The position numbers and the translations under genes were made by a program. Source: Notolepis coatsorum (lineage: Eukaryota > Chordata > Actinopteri > Aulopiformes > Paralepididae). From it: a DNA stretch of 64,000 nt. Shown here piece after piece: positions 11,401 through 23,400 of the stretch (position 1 is its first letter; every line of letters starts with the position of its first letter). The notes under the pieces are model-generated. The model was not told the origin of the DNA and did not search any database. It saw only the letters and a program-made list of their open reading frames with translations. Where the stretch lies: assembly GCA_963971535.1 (NCBI GenBank), contig OZ020587.1:156717877-156781876 (forward strand), written 5' to 3'.

Positions 11401-14400
11401 GTAGTGGTGGGCCTGATCTCTGCCAACGACGAAAGGGCCTACCTGGAAGAGGTAGAGAACCTGTCACAGTGGTGTCAGGAGAACTGCCTCTCCCTGAACG
11501 TCAGCAAAACAAAAGAGATGATTGTGGACTTCAGGAGGTCGGGGGTCAAGGACTACAGCCCCCTCAGCATCGACGGGGCACCAGTTGAGAAAGTGAACAG
11601 TTTCAAGTACCTCGGAGCCCACATATCCGAGGACTTGACATGGACCACACACATTGACAGTGTTGTGAAGAAGGCACGACAACGCCTCTACTTCCTCAGG
11701 CGCCTAAGGAAGTTCCAAGTCAGTCAGAAGATCCTTAGGAACTTCTACTCATGTACAATAGAGAGCATCCTGACCGGCAACATCACCTCCTGGTTTGGGA
11801 ATAGCACTGCACAAGACCGTAGCAGACTACAAAGAGTGACACGTTCAGCCGAACGCACAATTAGAGGGGGGCTTCCCACCCTCCAGAACATTTACAACAA
11901 GCGGTGCAAGGGGAAGGCTAAGAGAATTATTAAGGACTCGAGCCACCCGAACAACTGCCTCTTTGAACTGCTGCCGTCAGGCAAGCGATACCGGAGTCTT
12001 ATGGCGAGCACAGAAAGACTCAGAAGGAGCTTCTATCCCCAGGCCATCAGGCTGCTAAACGAACAATAATCGCTAAACGAACAATAATCACTATGCAACA
12101 ACCATCAAATGCACACAGCACACACACCCACACTCACTCAAACAAACAACACACTGCAGCACCCACTCTCCACACTTTAGATCACACAAACACACTTACA
12201 CTTTATATTTATTGATAAAGGATTTGCACTACAACTCGTACACCTACTGTGAATTGTACCTAAACTGCACCTCGTCCATTTATGCCTTGCACTATATAGC
12301 ATTGTATATTAGTACACTGCACAGTATTGTATATTGTATGGTAACTACGTCTACGAACATTGTACATATGTCTAAACTGAACACTGTGACCTCTTTTTTT
12401 ACTTCTAATTTTTACTATGTTTTTATTTCATACTTATCTTGTCATGCACAGTCTCTGGAGCGCAACAGTAAGAAGCATTTTGTACAAAAGTATTCTGTAC
12501 TTCTGTATGACAACTATTAAAGAAACTTGAAACTTGAATTCTAAATCAACATTCGAATTTTTAATAATTTTTTTTAATTTTTAAAAAAAATTTAAAATCT
12601 TTTTTGTATGAGTCTATTCAATCTGTTTAAACCAATGGGGTTTTTCTTCACAGTTGCAGATACATAAAGATTAGGCTACACTAATATTATACTATAAGAC
12701 GTCACCATCACTTTCGTGCCAACCGTGTGCCCTTATTGGATTATTTATGTTGACGAAACTTATGAGTTATATTCATTAAAGAAGGTTGATTTAATAAAAA
12801 AAATCAAAAACTCATTTAATCAGATTAATTTATTTAAAACATAAAATAAAAGTACAATTATTATTATTATATATTTTTTTAATACATTTCTTTTTACAGA
12901 CATTCAAAGCTTCGTTCGAACCACTATGTTTACCGCTCATCATGCACTTTAAAATATTCTGTTATATGTACAGTGTTACAATGGGGGAAATAAGTATTGA
13001 ACACATCAACATTTTGTTCAGTAAATGTATTTCCAATGAGCGTATTCAAGTGAAATTTGCACCAGACGTTTGTATTAACTCAAGAAATCCAGGCAAGAAA
13101 TCTAAACATTAAAGTCCATATGTAAATTAAGTTATGTGTAATAAATTGGAATGAACAGGAAAAAAGTATTGGACACACTAAGAAAAAGCAGTACACCACA
13201 GCAAGGAAAGGCAAGAAGGAACTAGCTGAAAACCAAAACTAATTAGGAGGCAACTCTACCTCCTATCTGTGCTAATAATGTCAACTGGGTTAGAATATAT
13301 TGATGAGCTATATATGAGCTTTTTCTTTGTTACCAAGGTGCCACACAAGAAACATCAAATGATGGGTAAAAGCAAAGAGCTCTCAAGACCTTCACAAACA
13401 GATTGTTGCAAATCATGAAAATAGAATTGGCTAGACGTATTTCACAACTTCAGAATCTTCCAGTAAGCACCATTGGGGGCATTATCCATAAGTGGAAGCA
13501 ACATCACTCCATCATCAACCGGCCACGCACAGGTGCTCCTCGCAACATTTCTGATCATGGAGTCAGAAGGATACTTAGATTAAAACTTAGAGTAGCCAGA
13601 GAGCCATGGACCACTAGGAAGGAGCTCCAGAAAGACATGGAGGCAGCAGGTACAACTGTGACAGAAAGGACCATAGGCAATGCACTCCACCGCCATGGCC
13701 TCTGTGTACGCTCAGCCCGCAAGACTCCACTACTGAAAAAAAGACATGTTGAAGCTTGTTTAAAGTTTGCCTAACAACATTTGGACAAGCCAGTGAATTA
13801 CTGGGAGCATGTACTCTGGTCAGATGAGACCAAAATGTTATTTTCTGGCTGTCACACAAACACAATAGACCATGTTTGGAGGAGAAATGGCAGTGCACAT
13901 TACCCGAATAACACTACCAACAGTGAAGTTTGGAGGTGGAAGTATCACAGCTTCTCCTCTCCTGGTACTGGCATTGAAGGAACAATGAATGGAGCCATGT
14001 ACAGAGATTCTTGAGATGAACCTGCTGCCATCCACCAGGATGCTGAGGATGACACGTGGGTGGACCTTCCACCATGACAACAATCCAAAGCATACAGCAA
14101 AGGAAACTTGCAGTTGATTTCAGAGAAAGAAAATCAATTTGTTGGAATGGCCCAGTCAATCACCTGACTTAAACCCAATTGAACATTTGTGGAAGCATCT
14201 GAAGATCCAGATTCACAAGAGGCCCCTCCGCAATCTTCAAGATTTAAAGACAATCTGTGTAGAGGAATGGGCCAAAATCACACCTGAATACTGTGGGTGA
14301 TTAGTTACATCATACAGAAAGCATCCTTGGAGCTGTCATTACAAACAAAGGCTTCTCCACTAAGTATTGAATTAATTTCAGTTAGTGTGTTCAATACTTT

Positions 14401-17400
14401 TTTCCTATGTCATTCCACTTTATTACACATAACTTTATTTATGTATGGACTTTAATGTTTAGATTTTTCGTCTGGATTCCCTGAGTTAATACCAAAGTCT
14501 GGTGAAAATTTCACTTGAATGGCCACATTGGAAATATATTTACGGGACAAAATGCTGATGTGTTCAATACTTATTTCCCCCATTGTATGTGTTACATGTA
14601 TATTGTACTACGGTCTGTGGGAGCTCCCCTGAAATTTCGTTGTATACTTGTGTGCAATGACAATTAAAAAGTCTATTCTATTCTAAGGTTAACCCTTTCA
14701 CTGCCACACAACAGCAGGTTAACCCTTTCACTGCCACACTACAGAAGGTTAACCCTTTACTATCACACTACCGACGGTAACAGTGTTCCGAGACGCAGGT
14801 CGAAGGTCAACGTACCCATGTGATCTCCGAACAGCCCGAATGACTCTGTAGCTTCGTCACCATCTTCTCCGCAGCGGCTTTCTTCGCCGCCTTTTTGGAA
14901 TTTCCAGACGCTGTCAGAAATATTATTAAGACAAGCTTCAACTTCAAATTACTTTAATATTTTCCTTTCGGAACTTCATTTGTGCAGTGGTTAAAAGACA
15001 AAAACACACAGGCACAATACATAGACACTCACCACTATATATAAAAAAAAAAAAAAACACCAGCTTCGTTAAAACTACCGTAAAAAAGACCACTATATAA
15101 AAAAAAATAAAAGGACCATAATTTTCGGACTATAAGCCGCGCCTTTCCCCCAAATTTTTTGACCCTTCGGCTTATATAACGGTGCGGCTAATCTATGGAT
15201 TTTTACAGCTAACTGCCACTAGGGGACCTCCTAAATCTATGGATTTTACAGGTTACAGTACACCACCTTTAACTCTCACTCGCTCCTCTCCCACAGGCAC
15301 ACAGCTGCTGCAAGTTAATAAATGGGAGCTTCCTCAAACAGCCATCTCTTTCCCGACAATCCCCCCTGCCTACAAACAAAGATCACGTGACGCCGTCGTG
15401 TCACGTGAGACAAAAAAATGGAACGACTAATCAGAGGCCACGCTCCAGGACGCACTCGCAGACACGGATTGGGATATGTTTCGAGGAAGTGCCAGTGACG
15501 TCAACGAGTACGCAGATACCGTTGTGAGCTTCATATCAACACTCGCTGATAGTATTGTCCTCACGAAAAAGGTGCAGGTTTTTCCAAACCAGAAACCGTG
15601 GGTGGACAGTACTATCAGAGCAGCCCTGAACTCTCGCACCACTGCTTACAACCTGGGCAGAGTCAGGAAATATGGAAGAGTACAAGGCTTCAGTATATAC
15701 TCTGCGCAAGGCTGTTAAACTGGCTAAGAGGACATATGCTGATAAACTGGAGACACAAATGGTACAAAACGACACAAGAGGCTTGTGGCGGGGACTGAAG
15801 ACAATAACTGACTACAAAGTCAGCGCCCCCTCTATGTGAGACTGTTGTTCATTGACTACAGCTCAGCGTTCAACACCATAGTCCCCACCAGACTGGTGGA
15901 CAAGCTGATCGAGCTGGGTCTGAGCTCCGCCCTGAGCGCCTGGGTACTGGACTTTCTGAGCGAAAGACCCCAGGCGGTCAGGGTGGGGGGTCAGACCTCC
16001 AACACCATCACCCTGAGCATCGGGTCCCCCCAGGGCTGTGTTCTCTGCCCCCTGCTGTACTCACTCTACACACACGATTGTGTGGCCAAGTTCAGCTCCA
16101 ACTCCATAGTGAAGTTCGCAGACGACACAGTGGTGGTGGGGCTGATGTCGGACAACGACGAGAAGGCCTACCGGGAGGAGGTTGAGGTACTGGAACGCTG
16201 GTGCCAGGACAACAGCCTGCTCCTGAACATTGGTAAAACCAAGGAGCTGATCGTGGATTATAGGAGAGGACAGCAGGAGACACACACACCACTGATGATT
16301 AACGGGGCTACGGTGGACAGGGTGAGCAGCTTTAAGTACCTGGGGGTCCACATCTCAGAGGATCTGACATGGTCAACACACAGACACAGTCGTAAAGAAG
16401 GCGAAGCAGCACCTCTACCACCTGAGACAGTTAAGGAAGTTCAGAGTATCGGGGAAGATACTCCAGTCCTTCTACTCAGGAGCTGTAGAGAGCATCTTGA
16501 CCGGAAACATCACTGCCTGGTATGGAAACAGCACGGCACAGGACAAGAAGGCCCTACAGAGTGTGGTGCGCTCAGCCGAGCGTACCACGGGTATTGCACT
16601 ACCTCCCCTGCAGGTTCTATACAACAAGAGGTGCAAATCCAGAGCCTGCATAATAATGAAAGACCCCCACCACCCCAATAACAGCCTGTTCCAGCTGCTG
16701 AGGTCAGGCAGACGCCTGCGAACCCCAGCTACTAGGACAGAGAGGCTTAGGCTCAGATTCTTCCCCCAGGCCATCAAAGCCTTGAACAATGAACACCGAG
16801 TGCCACAGAACACTTAACTATCCACACACAAGCACACATGAGCACACACACGACACGCACGCTATGCACGCTCACACACTAGCAGCCACTTTAACATGAG
16901 CGGGCACACACTCATGCCGCACACACCCACACTTATGGCCAAAAAGAAAGGCCACTTTAAATTAGTATAAAATCAGTAACAGTGTATTGCACTACCAAAG
17001 CTGCCTAGCATGTCCTATATGCTCTGTAAATAAGTACAGATACCGAGATGTCCCACCATGTTACCTGTTTATTGTACAATGTTGTTTTTATTGGATTCTA
17101 TTATATGTTGTACCACTGTATTGCACATCGTTGCGGGCAAGACCACCCGCATTTCATTGTATACTTGTATGCCGTGACAAATAAAACTCTTGACTTGACT
17201 TGTGCACGAAACCTTACATATGGTAATTAAACATTAAAACACCTGCAGCTTATAGTCCAGTGTGGCTTATATATGTACACATCATTCAATTTAGCTGCTG
17301 CGGCCTATATTCAGGTGCGGCTTATAGTGCGAAAATTACGGTACATTCAAACTACAGTACTTAAAGCATGATATATTAAAATCCATGTGGAGCAGTTCTA

Positions 17401-20400
17401 TATGTATATAAATAATAGTGGTACAGGTGATATGTGTCCATCAGGTGGAAGGAGGAGTCTATTTTTAAGTAGTCCAAAGTCCTGGGGGAGGGGGGGCAGT
17501 ACGGCCTCCACCAGACCTAGGTGTTCAGCAGTCTGATGGAGGTTGGCACGAGCAGAAGGTCATGTGAAATCCTTCCACTTTCATTCATGTAATTTTAGGA
17601 ATAACGTTTTGTGTTTTCTTTTTGCATAAAATACTAATTTGTATCTGATTATTCGCAGTATTAATATTATTATTGATGATATATTTCCAACATTAAAATC
17701 TATAAAAAAAAGACTATTAGCAGGTTTCTGAGAAAATAAAAGCAATGCATAATAAAGTGCCGACAAAGAATGAGTATAAAAATAAGACTGTTGTAGCCAA
17801 TCTGATGATTTTACCGTGGTTACTTCATTGTATGTGTTATTGTGAAGGTGTTATTGACTAATTAGCTGGGCAGCGGGCATAGGAGGCGGGGCTCAGATGA
17901 TCTCGGGCACAGCCTATTTGTAGGTGTGTCACAGGTGCGCAGCGGGAGGGAATTGGGGAAACGTCACAGGGAAGCCACACAGATTTTCAACCATGTGTGT
18001 TTTGTTTGTTTTCAGTTGTTTTGAGTTATTTTCAGGTTTATTTTGCAACACTAGTTTATTTGTCTAAAGTTACAGTTTAAACACAGAGTTTATGTTATGC
18101 TTTGCTTTATCCACCCTGCAAGCGAAAATAAAACTTTTTAAATGCACTCAACGAGACGACCTGATTTACTATCAACAGCACTACGCGTTGGAAAGAGCTT
18201 CGTACCATATTCCCTCACTGGCATCTTTTTGTTGTTCGGTTGACCTTATATAAGAACAATGCAATAAAATAGACACACATTAGCATAAAAAAAAAAAGTG
18301 CAATAGCGTGGTGCAGTAAAATAGTTCTCATCTACAGTAACAACAATCACAGTTTGGATGTGATGAGTCCGAGCAGCAGAGTATTAAAATGCCAAGGTGA
18401 AGACGTTTTTAGAATTGGAAATATAAATTGAAAATATTTAGAGATCTAGCCTCCCGAATGTCCATAGGGTAGGGTCTTTCATAGCTTAAAAAAAGCGTAT
18501 TCTTATTAGATTAATCGAAGTATTAATCAACAGATTTAATAGATTATAAAACTCCACCCCTTCTCTCGAACCTGCAATCTCAAAAGGTTGAAAAGCAAGC
18601 TGTTGTGAAGGGCCAGATTAAAGTTGAGAATCTACATTTATTGTTTTATATACTTTGTATATTATTTATATATACACGGTATATCCCTTTAAACCTGCGT
18701 TCGAACCATAGTAATATTCGCTTTCCTTATGAATAATGCCCCCTGACGGTGGCGCCAGGCAGTCTCGCACTCAGACAGGTGCAAGGGGCGAGTTTGGGGC
18801 AAGTCAGGACATGCCCTTGGCAGTGTATTGATTCAGGACCAAGCGGTTAGGTTTGGGACTAGAAAACCACTTAAGTATATATGCTGGCGCAGGTGCGCAC
18901 AGCAGAAGTTTGTCTAAGCAAGCAGTGTGACAAGTTCGTCTAAGCAAGCAGTGTGACAAGTTCGTCTAAAGCAGCAGTGTGACAAGTTCGGTAACAGTGA
19001 AGTGAGCAGCAGTGCGTCTAACAGAGCGTGGAGAACCACGTGCGAAGGGAATAGTAAAGTGTCAAGAGTTTAATGCAGTAACGTCAAGTTCGACCTAATC
19101 TAATGTGAAGTAAATAGTCGTTCATTTATTGTATATCGTGCAACCACAGTTCGTTCGTGTGTAGCATTGGACATGTGCACAGGAGAACCGGCGTCTGCGA
19201 TTGCAGAACCATTACTGGTTGGATTATATTGATTTGGAACGTGTTACCCGGAGAAGAGCATCGTTGATTTCCACTATCGTTTGGGATTCAACCTCGTGAG
19301 GATTACAACTCGGGCTGGCCTCGTGGACGGAGGCTGGCTAACTGTCATCAATGCTATCGAGCATTTGGATTACAATTATTGCTTTGCTGCTGATCAAGGG
19401 ATTTACAAGGACCGACTCCTGTACTTGGAGTCTCTTTATTCTTCATTGAATCAGACTGAGTATCCGAACATTCCTCTACCCTCCAGGCCTTACACCCCGG
19501 AGGGAACCCATTGTCTCCAGGCGGTATCAGCGTTGCCTTATATAGTTGCTATTATACGACAGGTGGTGTCAACTTAGACCCATCGTAGGATTCCTGCTAT
19601 TCTTAGTGACTCATGCTACTGACTGACTTTACGCATATTCTTCGCCATACAAGCGCGACCCTAATTCTCATTCTGTAACCTAATGTTGCATAATAATAAA
19701 ATACCCTCAAATACTATTTCTTTGTCAATGCCGTGTTCTTGTGGGTGTTCACCATCTATATTTGATGTACTGTCTGGCCAGTAATTAAAGTACATAACTA
19801 GCAGTGGTTTAATCTATCACAATCTTTAATACAGTCAGGGTTTTGTAACCCCTCAGTTACACAAGCGTTAGTGATTAGAGGATCAAGAAAAGAGATTGGT
19901 CCATAAGAAGCACAGCCCTGCACTTCGTTCCACTGCTCAACTCAAGGGCCTTTTGGAAACATTTAAGTCCCACCTCAAACCCCACCTGTTCAACCTGCAC
20001 ACTAGGGCTGCAGCACGATTCTTGCTAAAATGTGAATCACGATTTTTCTCTCTAAGAATTGAGATCACTATTCTCTCACCCGATTCTTATTTTTTCAATC
20101 AAAATCATTTATTGCACTCTCTTAAACTTAAACATAACATATATGAAAGTGCTTGACTTAAACTTAAACATACATGAAAGTGCTAGACTTAAACTTAAAC
20201 ATAACATATGAAAGTGCTCGACTTAAACTTAAACATAACATATGAAAGTGCTTGACTTAAACACAACATATATGAAAGTGCTTGACTTAAACGTAAAAGT
20301 CTCTTGTAACATACAAAATAAGTAACTCAAGTCAGAATCGTCATCATTTAAAAGTAAAACGTTTATAAATATTAAAAATTATAAATAAAATAGTCATAAT

Positions 20401-23400
20401 TTAGAAATGATCGCATAGGTCTATGAATCGAGATCGCGATCTTTTTTCGATTAATCGTGCAGCCCTACTGCATAGTGCATAGTTACCATCACTCCCAACC
20501 CTCCAACCCCTGCATCACTTACATTTACACATCTGTACACACCTATATATTATTTATTTTCTATTATAGTTATTTATTATTTTGTCTCCCTTTGTAGTAC
20601 CCCCACCATGTGCTGCAATGCAATGGCTATATAAAACAAATGTATTACTATCATCACCACCACAGATAACAGCAGAACCTGTGAGTAACATCCTTACCGG
20701 TCTCCGACAGAGACTCCATGCGACACGTGACGGTGAACTCTCTCTTGTGAGGCGGTCCGGCCTCCATCAGAACCGTGTATTCGGGGAGACGCCAGCCTCT
20801 CTGTAGCGCCAGCTCCTGTGAGGGAACGAGGGAACGTTATTCGGGGAGCCGCCAGCCTCTCTGCACCGCTAGCTCCTGTGAGGGAACGTTATTCGGGGAG
20901 CCGCCAGCCCCTCTGCAGCGCCAGCTCCTGTGAGGGAACGAGGGACCACAGAGCCTGGCCTCTTTTAAAGCAGGCCTGAAAACCCATCTATTCCAAAAAG
21001 GCCTTTGATTGCTAGCTTTTTCTTTTTTTCTTGTTATTTTTTTATTCATCTTTTTTTGCCGTTGTCTTTAATTTTCTGTTTATACTATGTTTTTTGATCT
21101 ACTTTTCTCCTTTTTTCTGTGATTTTTCTCCCCATCCCAATTTACCTCTTGTGGCTATTCTCCCTCCCCTGTCACGCCCCTTTTCCAAGATGGCAGCTCC
21201 ATGTTTTTAGGCTGTGTGTTTATGCGATTTTATGTCTTTTAAATGTGTTTTTTTTATAGCTTTTTATGAGTTTTTATTGCTAAAGCTTGCTTGATATTGC
21301 CTTCATTTATATACTGACTGGATTTAGTCTGAAAATCTGCTTGGATTACCTGCTTGGATAACAAACAAGCCTGCCAGGAGCAGCCAGCTACCACCAGGCC
21401 AGGCCCAGGCTCCAGCAGCAGCCAGTCACCACCAGGCCAGGCTCAGGAGCAGCCAGCTACCACCAGGCCAGGCCCTGCAGCAACTCAGGCCAACCGGGCT
21501 GCACCAGGCCACCAGGCTAGTAGTAGCCTAGCTGCTACCAGCCATCACCACCAGGCCAGCCCCAGCCTACCAGCTACCAGCCACCAGGCCAGGCCCAGGC
21601 TTCACCATCAGGCCAGGCCCAGACATCACCAGCCCAGCTACCACCATCAGGCCAGGCCCAGGCTTCACCATCAGGCCAGGCCCAGACATCACCAGCCCAG
21701 CTACCACCATCAGGCCAGGCCCAGGCTTCACCATCAGGCCAGGCCCAGGCATCACCAGCCCAGCTACCACCATCAGGCCAGGTCCAGGCTTCACCATCAG
21801 GCCAGGCCCAGGCATCACCAGCCCAGCTACCACCATCAGGCCAGGCCCAGGCTTCACCATCAGGCCAGGCCCAGGCTACACCATCAGGCCAGTTTAACTG
21901 TTTAACTGTGTAGAGGGGCATTTCTTGTACTGAAATACCACACAGGGTTAGCACACTGGATCCATCTGAACAGCTGTTTCAGCTGGAGCATTTTATAGAC
22001 AAACATTACGACAATATCAACATGTCGCAACAGAAGCCTGTGAAACTTAACATTCAGACAAAGTCACAGAAGATTACAGACTGTATTAAGCCCAAACTGA
22101 GTAAAAGATCACGTTCTGACATTGAAGATGCAGAGGAAGCTTCATTGGAGGAAGCGCTGACAAGAGAGGTTGACATGAATCTAACATTACAGGCCATCAA
22201 TAAGATACTTGATAAACTGGATATGTTGGACTTGATGATGCAGGAAATTAAGAGCCTCAAAGAAAGCTTGGAGTTCAGTCAGAGACAAATTGATGAGCTG
22301 GTCAAGGATAATGCTGAGCTGAAAGGAAAGGTGGAATACATGGGAAACAAAGTAGACATAATTGAGATAGACAACAGGAAGTTGAAGGAATCTCTTCTGG
22401 ATGTACAGTGTAGGTCTATGCAAGACAATCTGGTTTTTACAGGGATAGCAGAGAAGGAGAGCAAGGACTGTGAAACAGTCATAAGGGAGTTTATGTCAGA
22501 CCAGCTAAGACTGCCTAGGGACACTGTTCAGAACATCACCTTCTCTAGAGTACACAGAATGGGAAAACCCTCAGGGGACAGACCACGGGCAACAGTGGCT
22601 CGTTTTGAGCATCACCAGCAGAAGGAGCTTGTCAAGGGTAGGGGCAGGGAGTTAAAGAACACCACCTTTGGCATGAACGACCAATTTCCTGCCGAGATCA
22701 ATGGAAGACGTAAGCTATTATATCCTATCATGAAAGAACATCGAAGCCTAAACAAACGTGTCGCCCTTGTAGTGGATAGACTATATATCAACAACCAACT
22801 GTATAGGGACTCCAGTATCACTCCCTGGTTATTCTGAAACCCATTGAGACTATTGCTTTATGGTTGGTAGGCCTACTGATACTTCCTGTATTAAGCTAGG
22901 CTTGCATAAGGGTTTGGTTATAGCTCATATCAATGTGTGTAGCCTGAGAAATAAGTGCTATGAAATTGAATGTATGGTCAAAGCTAACTGGATTAATATC
23001 CTTGCCATCTCTGAAACGCACCTTGATGATTCCTTCTCTGATTCTGCTGTAACTATAGAAGGTTTTAATATTTTTAGAAAAGATAGAAACAGGTTTGGTG
23101 GGGGTGTGGCAATCTATGTTCAGAATCAATTACCTGTCAAAACACGATATGATCTGATGAAGGACAACATTGAAGCTATCTGTGTGCAGGTTCACCTGCG
23201 CTATCTCAAACCAATTCTAGTTTGCAGTTTCTACAGACCTCCGAGTGCAAATGCTAATGTTAATGATTTGTGTGATATGTTCGATAGGATATCGGACGAA
23301 AACAGAGAAATATTCTTACTTGGGGATATGAATGTAGACTGGTTGGGAAAGCCATGTACCAATAGGAACAAGGTGCTCTCTATATTACATACTTGTAATC

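Larger units (their letters stand above)
15116..17343. mobile_element. hAT-type MITE split by a LINE
   Basis: The ends are inverted: ATTTTCGGACTATAAGCCGC at 15121-15140 and its near-perfect reverse complement at 17319-17338. This TATAAGCCGC terminus belongs to a very common fish non-autonomous hAT group. The two halves are separated by the LINE at about 15418-17201. The target duplication was not resolved. Confidence 0.75.

Noticed and set aside
14816-14916. A novel small gene on the minus strand rich in Lys and Ala
   Set aside because: It is exon 6 of prkra; frame and phase join exactly to exons 5 and 7.
21354-21905. A 183-codon Gln/Ala/Arg/Pro/His-rich frame before LINE ORF1
   Set aside because: It is explained by 63-bp repeats, whose length is a multiple of three, keeping several frames open on both strands. 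It lies in the LINE 5' UTR.
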